From assembly GCA_945291235.1 (NCBI GenBank), contig CALYQY010000101.1:1-7254 (forward strand): a stretch of 7,254 nt of DNA, given 5' to 3'. Made by a program: the position numbers and the translations under genes. Source of the stretch: an uncultured Gilliamella sp. GTDB taxonomy: Bacteria > Pseudomonadota > Gammaproteobacteria > Enterobacterales > Enterobacteriaceae. Shown one piece after another: positions 1 to 5,863 of this stretch. Below the pieces are notes generated by a model. It was not told the DNA's origin and made no database searches. It was given only the letters and a program-made list of their open reading frames with translations. Position 1 is the stretch's first letter, and each line of letters opens with the position of its first letter.

Positions 1-52
1 CACGACAACTGGAATCACAATCCAGGGCTCTACCAACTGAGCTATAGCCACC
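1..52 (-). tRNA. tRNA-His (GTG anticodon), 3' part beyond window edge
   Basis: Read on the minus strand, the sequence starts GGTGGCTATAGCTCAG at position 52 and runs through a normal D arm (GCTCAGTTGGTAGAGC) and an anticodon arm with a CCTGGATTGTGATTCCAG-type stem-loop. The anticodon GTG lies at 18-16, which reads histidine codons. The leading extra G (position 52, G-1) before the GTGGCTA acceptor strand is characteristic of bacterial tRNA-His. The T arm, 3' acceptor strand and CCA fall off the left edge, so acceptor pairing cannot be checked. Further tRNA genes may follow in the same transcript outside the window. Confidence 0.95.
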
Positions 53-69
53 ATAAGAAGCAGGACGAA

Positions 70-98
70 ATATTACGCATAAAAAATAACATTGTCCA
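70..98 (-). promoter_or_regulatory. Sigma70 promoter of the tRNA-His transcript
   Basis: On the minus strand a -35 box TGGACA (98-93) is separated by exactly 17 bp from a -10 box TAATAT (75-70). The predicted start lies near 63, about 10 nt before the mature tRNA 5' end at 52, leaving a short leader for RNase P removal. Spacing and box quality are typical of strong stable-RNA promoters. Confidence 0.75.
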
Positions 99-120
99 GC
101 ATATTTTTTAAAAAATGTGC
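99..120 (-). promoter_or_regulatory. AT-rich near-palindrome, possible UP element of the tRNA promoter
   Basis: Immediately upstream of the tRNA -35 box lies a 22-bp near-perfect palindrome, GC-ATATTTTTTAAAAAATGT-GC, with only one non-complementary position pair. Its place (about -38 to -60) and its A/T runs match where RNA polymerase alpha-subunit UP elements sit in rRNA and tRNA promoters. It could instead be a minor hairpin after cyuA, but no T tract follows it on the minus strand, so the UP-element reading is preferred. Confidence 0.4.
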
Positions 121-130
121 TGATTGATTA

Positions 131-162
131 TATTAAAAGCGCTAAAAGTTTAATCTTTTAGC
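131..162 (-). terminator. Rho-independent terminator after cyuA
   Basis: A perfect 8-bp inverted repeat, GCTAAAAG (141-148) and CTTTTAGC (155-162), encloses a 6-nt loop. On the minus strand it is followed by GCTTTTAATATAAT, a short interrupted U tract. It begins about 15 nt beyond the cyuA stop codon and would separate cyuA transcription from the tRNA-His gene downstream on the same strand. The stem is AT-rich and the U tract is weak, so termination may be partial. Confidence 0.55.
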
Positions 163-176
163 AATAACCAAATTAT

Positions 177-1472
177 TTAAGCTTTATGCGACATAATATC
201 AATAATTTGGCTGTCGATAACTTTCATGCTATTGCTAACTATTGCACCTAAATTATTGATAGATGTTTCCACACTATCACAGACAATGCCTTCTTTACCA
301 GTGACTCGGGTTTGATTTAACGCCATTAAAACGGCTTTAAAACCCGATGATACCGAAGTTGAAACTTTCATCGCACAGCTATTCGATGCGCCGTCACAAA
401 TGATGCCCGATAGATCACCAATCATATTACAAATCGTCATATCAACCGGTTCATATTGCCCTTTACCCAGTAACCAAGCCATACCTGCTGCCGACCCCAT
501 GGCTGCGGTTGACGCTGCACAAAGTGCCGATAAAGGTGGGAACTTGCTATGAATATAGATCGCAATCGTATGCGATAACATCAAGGCTCGAGCTAGCTGT
601 TCAGGCGTTGCATTTAAATAATCAGCAACCACAACGACTGGCATTGTGGCGGTGATGCCTTGATTACCCGAACCGGAGTTACTCATCGCCGGCAGTGTTG
701 CCCCACCCATTCGTGCATCCGAGGCGGCGGTTGTACGAATTATCACTTTAGAAAGTAGATCATCTGCCAGTAAGCCGGTTTTGGTTTGTTGATGTAAAGT
801 TGTGGCAATACTTAAACCATAGGCTTTTGATAACCCTTCTTGTGATAAAGCATCATTTAATTTTGCTGAATCTAAGATAAATTTGATATCGTCAAAGTTA
901 GCCTGACTGGCAAATTCATAAATGAGCCTCACCGACATATTTTTAAGAATGATATCGTTTTTTGACTCACATCGGCGGGTGTTATCGGCTTGAAAAATTG
1001 TTTCACCATTTTTTTCAATTAACGTCACATTAGTATGCTGATCTTCAATGCAGACTTTAACATGGTCAGAGTGGGTATAGATATTCGCTTCAGAGTAGAT
1101 AGCTTTATTGCTTTTGGCAATTTGTAACATGATTTTGTTGTCTGCTAACATATTTTTGGCTTGAGTGATTTGGTTATCTGTAATATTTTTTAATACCTCA
1201 AGTCCGGCATCAGCATCGCCAGCAATCGCACCTATTGCAGCGGCAATGGGTAATCCAATCATACCGGTACCGGGTACGGTTACGCCCATACCGTTTTTCA
1301 TTAAATTGGGGGAAACAAAAGTGTCGATTTTTTCAATACTGTTTTTATCAATATGCCGAGCTGCGCAAGCGGCGGCTAAAGCAAGTGAAATCGGCTCAGT
1401 GCAACCAAGTGCCGGCAAAACTTCATGTTTCACCAGTTTAATTAATTGTTGCCACATTACTTGTTGTTTCAT
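177..1472 (-). CDS. cyuA: L-cysteine desulfidase (CyuA/YhaM, UPF0597 family)
   Basis: The 431-residue product matches the E. coli CyuA (YhaM) family along its length; E. coli is about 436 residues. Recognisable blocks are PALGCTEPISLALAAA (19-34), SPNLMKNGMGVTVPGTGM (54-71), FILDSAKLN (198-206), ARMGGATLPAMSNSGSGNQG (253-272) and ICDGASNSCAMK (358-369). The family breaks L-cysteine down to pyruvate, sulfide and ammonia in the cytoplasm using an oxygen-sensitive [4Fe-4S] cluster. The conserved cysteines C24, C318, C359 and C366 are present and are the likely cluster and catalytic residues. The ATG at 1472 is preceded by a good Shine-Dalgarno sequence GGAG (1483-1480, 7-nt spacing), which fixes the start. 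In enterobacteria the gene often sits with the cysteine transporter cyuP; no such gene is beside it here. It is transcribed away from cpxR across a shared 330-bp region. The older name 'serine dehydratase alpha-subunit-like' refers to the same family. Confidence 0.92.
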   Translation of the reverse strand: MKQQVMWQQLIKLVKHEVLPALGCTEPISLALAAACAARHIDKNSIEKIDTFVSPNLMKNGMGVTVPGTGMIGLPIAAAIGAIAGDADAGLEVLKNITDNQITQAKNMLADNKIMLQIAKSNKAIYSEANIYTHSDHVKVCIEDQHTNVTLIEKNGETIFQADNTRRCESKNDIILKNMSVRLIYEFASQANFDDIKFILDSAKLNDALSQEGLSKAYGLSIATTLHQQTKTGLLADDLLSKVIIRTTAASDARMGGATLPAMSNSGSGNQGITATMPVVVVADYLNATPEQLARALMLSHTIAIYIHSKFPPLSALCAASTAAMGSAAGMAWLLGKGQYEPVDMTICNMIGDLSGIICDGASNSCAMKVSTSVSSGFKAVLMALNQTRVTGKEGIVCDSVETSINNLGAIVSNSMKVIDSQIIDIMSHKA

Positions 1473-1626
1473 TTTTTATCTCCATATAGTCATAAGTAAT
1501 GTTAGATGGTGAAGAACATTTAACAGACAATGAACGTACTATTTTAGTCTATGTTGATCAAGAATTGAATAATGTCAATATATTATCAATAGTGGTTAAT
1601 ATTTAATGACTAATTTATCGATGTTA

Positions 1627-1647
1627 TTTAGTCATAAATAGACTAAA
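1627..1647. promoter_or_regulatory. Perfect dyad TTTAGTC-N7-GACTAAA, candidate operator
   Basis: TTTAGTC at 1627-1633 and GACTAAA at 1641-1647 are perfect inverted 7-bp arms around the 7-bp spacer ATAAATA. This 21-bp layout with about two helical turns is typical of an operator bound by a dimeric regulator. Related half-sites lie nearby at 1487, 1545 and 1608. The dyad is about 155 bp from both the cyuA and cpxR start codons, so the controlled gene cannot be told from position. The motif does not match the CpxR box (GTAAA-N5-GTAAA) or the FNR or CRP consensus; the regulator is unknown. Confidence 0.45.
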
Positions 1648-1740
1648 ACGTACATTAAATCTTAAACTTATTTGCATTATTTTAAGGTAAATTAAATCGT
1701 CGGCAATCGTTCAAATTATGTAATATTTTAGTAAAACCGA

Positions 1741-1768
1741 CTGACTTTTTTTTTATTATTGCAATAAT
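1741..1768 (+). promoter_or_regulatory. Candidate cpxR promoter with overlapping 14-bp palindrome
   Basis: CTGACT (1741-1746, four of six matches to the -35 consensus) and AATAAT (1763-1768, five of six to the -10 consensus) are 16 bp apart. They would start transcription near 1775, giving a leader of roughly 28 nt. The -10 box is the right half of a perfect 14-bp palindrome, ATTATTGCAATAAT (1755-1768), preceded by a run of nine T. A protein bound there would block the promoter. AT-richness makes chance matches likely, hence the low confidence. Confidence 0.35.
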
Positions 1769-1802
1769 GTAAATACCTAAAATTAAATAATAATGGCGAT
1801 AT

Positions 1803-2486
1803 ATGATAAATATTTTATTAATTGATGATGATATTGAATTATCACAGATGCTTAGTGAATATTTGACCAATGAAGGTTTTAATATCAAAAGTGTTTATTT
1901 GGGTAAAGATGGTATTGATGAAGCACTTTCAGGTAAATATCGTGCAGCAATTTTAGATGTTATGTTACCGGATGTTAATGGTATTGATGTCCTTAAAAGT
2001 ATTCGTCAACAATGTAATATGCCAGTTATTATGTTAACGGCTAAAGGTGATAATATTGATCGCGTTTTGGGACTGGAGTTAGGCGCTGATGATTACATCC
2101 CTAAACCATGTTATCCACGTGAATTATTAGCCAGATTGCGTGCTGTGTTACGTCGTTTTGATGAACGTTCAGTCGAATTGGTTGATGATAAAAAATATCA
2201 TTTTAATGGCTTAACGTTAGATTTACCTCAACGACTTTGTACCTGGAATGGTAAAGTCATTGATTTGACCTCAACCGAGTTTAATTTGTTGGTTTTATTG
2301 GTCAAACATAGTGAGCGAGTGGTTACTAAAGAAGAGCTTTCAGAAATTGGACTTGGACGAGCACGTGAGCTCTATGATCGTAGTGTCGATGTTCATATCA
2401 GTAACATTCGTCAAAAATTACATCAAGTCGCCCAAAATGATGTCACAATTGAAACGATTCGGGCTGTTGGTTATCGTATTCGTTAA
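1803..2486 (+). CDS. cpxR: CpxR-like response regulator (OmpR/PhoB family)
   Basis: The 227-residue product is a two-domain transcription factor. The receiver domain (about 1-118) has the acidic pair D9/D10, the phosphoacceptor D52 in LDVMLPDVNGID, T79 and K101 in the PKP loop. The segment RVLGLELGADDY (87-98) is near-identical to CpxR. The winged-helix DNA-binding domain (about 131-227) contains LTSTEFNLL (155-163), the recognition-helix region DRSVDVHISNIRQKL (192-206) and the final wing GYRIR. Length equals the usual CpxR length. In relatives, phosphorylated CpxR controls envelope-stress genes at GTAAA-N5-GTAAA sites. The variant KPCYPRELLARLRAVLRR resembles CpxR of Pseudomonas/Acinetobacter-type bacteria as much as the enterobacterial form. 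The start has only a weak Shine-Dalgarno (GGCGA, 1795-1799), but no better start is available because the receiver domain begins immediately. The kinase gene follows after 18 bp. Confidence 0.87.
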   Translation: MINILLIDDDIELSQMLSEYLTNEGFNIKSVYLGKDGIDEALSGKYRAAILDVMLPDVNGIDVLKSIRQQCNMPVIMLTAKGDNIDRVLGLELGADDYIPKPCYPRELLARLRAVLRRFDERSVELVDDKKYHFNGLTLDLPQRLCTWNGKVIDLTSTEFNLLVLLVKHSERVVTKEELSEIGLGRARELYDRSVDVHISNIRQKLHQVAQNDVTIETIRAVGYRIR

Positions 2487-2504
2487 TTTGCAAGTAGGCT
2501 TGCT

Positions 2505-3806
2505 ATGAATCGTCGATTATTTACAAAAATACTCATTATATTTGGGGTCATTTTTTATCTTACTTTCCAATTTACTTGGATTGCTTTTTCTTATTATATA
2601 GAAAGTAAAAATCAACGATTTTTAAATCATATGCCGACAAAAGTCGACATGATAGCGCAATTATTGCATGTTGCTGGCGAAGATGAAACACTCAATTTTA
2701 TCGCCCATTTACCGGAGCGTGAACGGGCGTTGTTGTCGATAAAGTTAGTTTCTCCGCAAAATGATCAAGTCAATATTCTGACTGATGAATTAGAACCGCC
2801 AACTTATGTTTATCAACGCACCACTATCGCGCCAGACGGCACGCTCTATACGGTGTCATTTAAAGAAGATAAAGATAAGGATGATCACGTTAAAAAAGCA
2901 CTGTTTAACATGCCACTACCTATTGTATTAATGGGTATTTGTGTTGGGCTGCTATTTAGTCTGTTTTTAGCGTGGAACTTAACCAGACCGATGAAGCTAC
3001 TAAGGGAAGGCTTTTTTCGAGTCTCTCAAGGCGATCTATCTGTACGATTATTTGAGAAACTAAAAGCTCGACGTGACGAATTAAGCGAACTGGGTAAAGA
3101 TTTTGATATGATGGTTGAGCAGCTCAACATCTTAATTTCAGATCGTCAAGCCCTATTGCATGATGTGTCACATGAACTTAGAACGCCATTAGCTCGCTTG
3201 CAATTAGCCATTGGACTAGCCCAGCAAAATAAACAAAATATTGACACCGCATTAGCCCGTATTGAGTTAGAATCAGAACGATTAGATCAGCTTATTGGTG
3301 AAATCCTAAACTACTCTCGTGCTGAGATGAATAATCGTACCGATGAATATTTTGATCTTAAAGAGTTACTTGGCGTTGTGATAAGCGATGCGAATTACGA
3401 AGCCAATCATCAATTGATTAATGTCTATTTTAATTTATCGCCTATTTCTCATTCAATTGTGAAAGGTAATTCAGAACAGATCCGTCGGGCAGTTGAAAAT
3501 ATCATCCGTAATGCGATTCGTTTTTCCAAACCCGGGCAAGCGGTTGAAGTGACGTTAAAAGAGTCAGGTAAGTGCTTACAAATTGAAGTGAAAGATCGGG
3601 GACCCGGCGTTGAATCCAGTAAACTATCGAGTATCTTTGAACCGTTTGTTCGTATTCAATCTGCTCAGTTAGGTAAAGGTTATGGGCTGGGGCTTGCCAT
3701 TGCCAGAAAGACCGTTATTATGCATAACGGCACTATTCAAGCAAATAATCGTGATGGTGGTGGGTTAGTGGTGACAATTAAATTACCTTACTGGCGTAAA
3801 CACTAA
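2505..3806 (+). CDS. cpxA: CpxA-like sensor histidine kinase
   Basis: This 433-residue inner-membrane kinase is the likely partner of the preceding regulator. In order it has a first membrane helix (about 8-30), a periplasmic sensor segment (about 31-136), a second helix (about 137-158), and a HAMP linker (about 159-212). The dimerisation/phosphotransfer domain carries the H box DVSHELRTPLARLQL with H223. The ATPase domain has the N box ENIIRNAIRFS (N332, N336), G1 box DRGPGV (364-369), F box FEPF (378-381) and G2 box GYGLGLAI (392-399). All catalytic motifs are intact. The cytoplasmic part is clearly CpxA-like. The sensor segment shows no obvious similarity to enterobacterial CpxA, and the protein is about 24 residues shorter than E. 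coli CpxA, so the signal sensed may differ. Its Shine-Dalgarno (AGTAGG, 2493-2498) is weak, and translation may depend on cpxR. Its TAA interlocks with the stop codon of the convergent peptidase gene. The cpxA symbol rests on the pairing with CpxR and the kinase core. Confidence 0.75.
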   Translation: MNRRLFTKILIIFGVIFYLTFQFTWIAFSYYIESKNQRFLNHMPTKVDMIAQLLHVAGEDETLNFIAHLPERERALLSIKLVSPQNDQVNILTDELEPPTYVYQRTTIAPDGTLYTVSFKEDKDKDDHVKKALFNMPLPIVLMGICVGLLFSLFLAWNLTRPMKLLREGFFRVSQGDLSVRLFEKLKARRDELSELGKDFDMMVEQLNILISDRQALLHDVSHELRTPLARLQLAIGLAQQNKQNIDTALARIELESERLDQLIGEILNYSRAEMNNRTDEYFDLKELLGVVISDANYEANHQLINVYFNLSPISHSIVKGNSEQIRRAVENIIRNAIRFSKPGQAVEVTLKESGKCLQIEVKDRGPGVESSKLSSIFEPFVRIQSAQLGKGYGLGLAIARKTVIMHNGTIQANNRDGGGLVVTIKLPYWRKH

Positions 3807-4555
3807 TAGCAGTCTTGATTAACTGTTAGCACATACTCTTTAATGAGCCGTTGTAATTCAATTTTGTCATGACCGATAAAATTGAGCGATTGCATTATAG
3901 ATTGCGGATTGGTTTCTAATGTCGCTTTATATTGTGCAATATATTGGCTGGCAATCGGTTTGTAAGACCAGTGCCACTCTTCGGGTTGATAGCCACCTTT
4001 ACGCCCTTCATTAAATGCCTGACAAAATCCATATTTAGCTAAATTGTCTTGTAACCATTTATATAAAATAATGCCTTTTTTATCATTTTTAAAATAGTCT
4101 GATGAAACACTGGTGATATCAATATCGGTACCCCAATGGTGTCTTGATGTGCCAGGCATAGAAGAGAATTTCAAAATCTCTTGAGCAATTTTTTGTGGAT
4201 CATTTATCTTTTTTGCCAGCGCATCCCATTTACGTTGCCAAATGCCATTTTGATAGGTGTAATTGCGTGTTGCGCTAACTACAATAAATGGAATATCGGG
4301 ATGTGCAGCCTTAAAATCGTTATAAGCTTTAATCAGTTGCTCTGTCGGCTCCTTTTGTAGATACATGCCTTTTTTATTAACCGGTAAGATTGTTGAATCT
4401 AAAGCAACAAAATTACTGTCTTGTTTTTCATCGAACTGACCGATAAGTTTGTTTAGTGGTATTGTTTGTGCCATAGTGAAAGTTGTGTATAAAAGTGGGG
4501 TTAATGTTGAAAGTGAAGTAAAAATTATTTTTATAACTCTCGCCTTCTTAATCAT
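3803..4555 (-). CDS. Secreted M15-family zinc D,D-carboxypeptidase (VanY/DdcY-like)
   Basis: The 250-residue product starts with a signal peptide: basic MIKKARVIK, then a hydrophobic core, with likely cleavage after TMA (residue 29). The mature protein is therefore periplasmic. The M15/VanY zinc site is complete: S137-x-H139-x2-G142-x3-D146 in TSRHHWGTDID supplies two metal ligands, and E192-E-W-H195 supplies the catalytic glutamate (E192) and third ligand (H195). S94-A-T-R97 matches the conserved substrate-binding arginine region. Family members cut the terminal D-Ala from peptidoglycan stem peptides, or cleave related D,D/L,D bonds. The exact substrate here cannot be told, and no vanH/A/X or other resistance genes are nearby, so a role in ordinary wall remodelling is more likely than vancomycin resistance. 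The ATG at 4555 follows a weak GGA (4567-4565). The gene converges on cpxA with overlapping stop codons and diverges from rlmN. Confidence 0.88.
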   Translation of the reverse strand: MIKKARVIKIIFTSLSTLTPLLYTTFTMAQTIPLNKLIGQFDEKQDSNFVALDSTILPVNKKGMYLQKEPTEQLIKAYNDFKAAHPDIPFIVVSATRNYTYQNGIWQRKWDALAKKINDPQKIAQEILKFSSMPGTSRHHWGTDIDITSVSSDYFKNDKKGIILYKWLQDNLAKYGFCQAFNEGRKGGYQPEEWHWSYKPIASQYIAQYKATLETNPQSIMQSLNFIGHDKIELQRLIKEYVLTVNQDCY

Positions 4556-4567
4556 TTTATATTATCC

Positions 4568-4596
4568 ATTATATTCTATTAGCCACAATAGGTGAA
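4568..4596 (-). promoter_or_regulatory. Candidate promoter of the M15 peptidase gene
   Basis: On the minus strand TTCACC (4596-4591, four of six to -35) is 17 bp from a perfect TATAAT (4573-4568). Transcription would begin near 4561, only about six nt before the ATG at 4555. This would give a nearly leaderless mRNA lacking the GGA at 4567-4565, so either the start lies elsewhere or translation is leaderless-like. Confidence 0.3.
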
Positions 4597-4608
4597 AAAC
4601 AGTATAAT
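4579..4608 (+). promoter_or_regulatory. Candidate rlmN promoter
   Basis: A perfect -10 hexamer TATAAT lies at 4603-4608. A poor -35 (TTAGCC, 4579-4584) is 18 bp upstream. The start would be near 4615, giving a leader of about 42 nt containing the Shine-Dalgarno GAGG (4649-4652). It overlaps the candidate promoter of the divergent peptidase gene, so the two promoters may compete. Confidence 0.4.
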
Positions 4609-4656
4609 CCTTTCCCTGAAATTTGAAATAGCCATAATGTGTAAAAACGAGGCCTT

Positions 4657-5838
4657 ATGTTAACAACTGCAACATCTAATACGTCTGTAAATTGTTCAGA
4701 CACAACCAAAACCCTTGATCTCAATCCAACGCCTGAAAAAATTAATTTGCTCAATTTTACCCGGCAGCAATTGCGTGAGTTTTTTATCTCGTTAGGAGAA
4801 AAACCATTTAGAGCTGACCAAGTGATGAAATGGATCTATCATTTTGGTATTGATGATTTTGATCAAATGACCGATATCAATAAAAAATTACGTGAACAGT
4901 TAAAAACGCTGGCAGAAATTAAAGCGCCAACTATTGCAATGGAGCAACGATCATCTGACGGCACCATTAAATGGGCGCTTGATGTTGGTAATAACCAAAT
5001 GATTGAATCCGTGTATATCCCTGAGCGTGATAGAGCGACACTGTGCGTTTCATCACAAGTGGGTTGTGCGTTAGAGTGTAAATTCTGCTCGACCGCTCAG
5101 CAAGGTTTTAACCGTAATTTAACCGTTTCTGAAATTATTGGCCAAGTTTGGCGAGCGTCAAATGCTATTGGAGTAACCGGTAAATTGGCCGATCGTCCGA
5201 TTACCAATGTGGTGATGATGGGTATGGGCGAACCGTTACTGAATTTATCGAATGTGGCACCAGCAATGGAGATCATGCTTGATGATTTTGGCTATGGTTT
5301 ATCAAAACGTCGAGTCACGCTTTCTACGTCCGGTGTTGTTCCGGCTTTGGATAAATTAGCTGGCATGATTGATGTGGCGTTAGCCATTTCCCTGCATGCG
5401 CCTAATGATGCTATCCGTAGCGAAATTATGCCAATCAACCAAAAATATAATATGGCGATGCTGCGAGACTCTATCTTACGCTATCTGGCGACTTCCAATG
5501 CCAACCATGGCAAGGTCACCATAGAGTATGTGTTACTTAACCAAATTAATGACAGTGTTGAGCATGCGCATGAACTGGCTAAGTTCCTAAAAAATGTGCC
5601 GAGTAAAATTAATTTAATCCCATGGAATCCGTTCCCCGGTGCGCCTTATTCTCGTTGTTCCAATACCCGCATCGACCGTTTTATGAAAACGTTAATGGGC
5701 TATGGTTTTACCGTTATTGTTCGTAAAACACGTGGTGATGATATTGATGCGGCGTGTGGTCAGTTAGCCGGTGAAGTTGTTGATCGCACGAAAAGAACGC
5801 TTTATAAAAAGCAAAATCTTGCTCAACAAACGGCATAA
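4657..5838 (+). CDS. rlmN: Dual-specificity 23S rRNA/tRNA adenine-C2 methyltransferase RlmN
   Basis: The 393-residue product is a radical-SAM RNA methyltransferase that makes m2A at 23S rRNA A2503 and at A37 of some tRNAs in the cytoplasm, aiding translational fidelity. The cluster motif C137-x3-C141-x2-C144 sits in [17 protein letters not shown]. The methyl-carrying cysteine C367 is in [11 protein letters not shown]117 and C130 align with E. coli E105 and C118 at the same 12-residue offset as the cluster cysteines. GMGEPLLN (189-196) is the SAM-contacting motif, and SLHAPND and [10 protein letters not shown] are near-identical to E. coli. The N-terminus is about 12 residues longer than in E. 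coli, of low complexity and Thr/Asn-rich. No internal ATG lies between it and the conserved [11 protein letters not shown] region, and GAGG (4649-4652) precedes this ATG at a rather short 4-nt spacing. pilW follows after 25 bp, as in many gammaproteobacteria. Confidence 0.97.
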   Translation: MLTTATSNTSVNCSDTTKTLDLNPTPEKINLLNFTRQQLREFFISLGEKPFRADQVMKWIYHFGIDDFDQMTDINKKLREQLKTLAEIKAPTIAMEQRSSDGTIKWALDVGNNQMIESVYIPERDRATLCVSSQVGCALECKFCSTAQQGFNRNLTVSEIIGQVWRASNAIGVTGKLADRPITNVVMMGMGEPLLNLSNVAPAMEIMLDDFGYGLSKRRVTLSTSGVVPALDKLAGMIDVALAISLHAPNDAIRSEIMPINQKYNMAMLRDSILRYLATSNANHGKVTIEYVLLNQINDSVEHAHELAKFLKNVPSKINLIPWNPFPGAPYSRCSNTRIDRFMKTLMGYGFTVIVRKTRGDDIDAACGQLAGEVVDRTKRTLYKKQNLAQQTA

Positions 5839-5850
5839 CAAAGCAGAATA

Positions 5851-5856
5851 TAAGGA
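5851..5856 (+). promoter_or_regulatory. Ribosome binding site that fixes the pilW start
   Basis: TAAGGA with 7-nt spacing precedes the ATG at 5864. The open frame extends upstream to an ATG at 5771 inside rlmN, but that start has no Shine-Dalgarno, would add 31 residues rich in Lys and Arg, and would bury the lipoprotein signal. The 5864 start is therefore chosen. Confidence 0.8.
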
Positions 5857-5863
5857 ATTGAAC

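Larger units (their letters stand above)
1473..1802. promoter_or_regulatory. Divergent regulatory region between cyuA and cpxR
   Basis: These 330 bases contain no convincing gene. They must hold promoters for cyuA (leftward) and cpxR (rightward). Five TAGTC cores occur within about 160 bp: plus strand at 1487-1491, 1545-1549 and 1629-1633; minus strand at 1608-1612 and 1641-1645. They form several inverted pairs: an 11-bp pair TTTTAGTCTAT at 1542-1552 and 1638-1648, an 8-bp pair at 1606-1613 and 1628-1635, and the perfect dyad listed separately. A TTGACA hexamer occurs on the minus strand at 1578-1573, but no good -10 box lies at the right distance, so I do not assign a cyuA promoter. Three GTAAA half-sites (1687, 1731, 1769) resemble half of a CpxR box, but none is paired at the canonical 5-bp spacing. 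Confidence 0.7.

Noticed and set aside
1165..1512. Plus-strand open frames opposite cyuA (115 and 68 codons)
   Set aside because: They lie antisense to the highly conserved 5' part of cyuA, have no Shine-Dalgarno and resemble no family; they are shadows of the real gene.
1554..1569. FNR-like site TTGATCAAGAATTGAA upstream of cyuA
   Set aside because: Only the left half matches TTGAT-N4-ATCAA; the right half agrees at one of five positions.
1687..1773. CpxR box upstream of cpxR
   Set aside because: GTAAA occurs at 1687, 1731 and 1769, but no second GTAAA follows at the 5-bp spacing, and AT-rich DNA makes single half-sites common.
1682..1888. Minus-strand 68-codon frame overlapping the start of cpxR
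   Set aside because: It covers the cpxR promoter and first codons in antisense, is biased only by AT-richness, and has no ribosome binding site.
3803..4555. Vancomycin-resistance D,D-peptidase cluster
   Set aside because: Only a single VanY-type peptidase is present, without ligase, dehydrogenase or VanRS partners; the two-component pair nearby is Cpx-like.
5771..5863. Upstream ATG extending pilW by 31 residues into rlmN
   Set aside because: The extension reads rlmN codons in another frame, has no Shine-Dalgarno, and would destroy the lipoprotein signal that starts at 5864.
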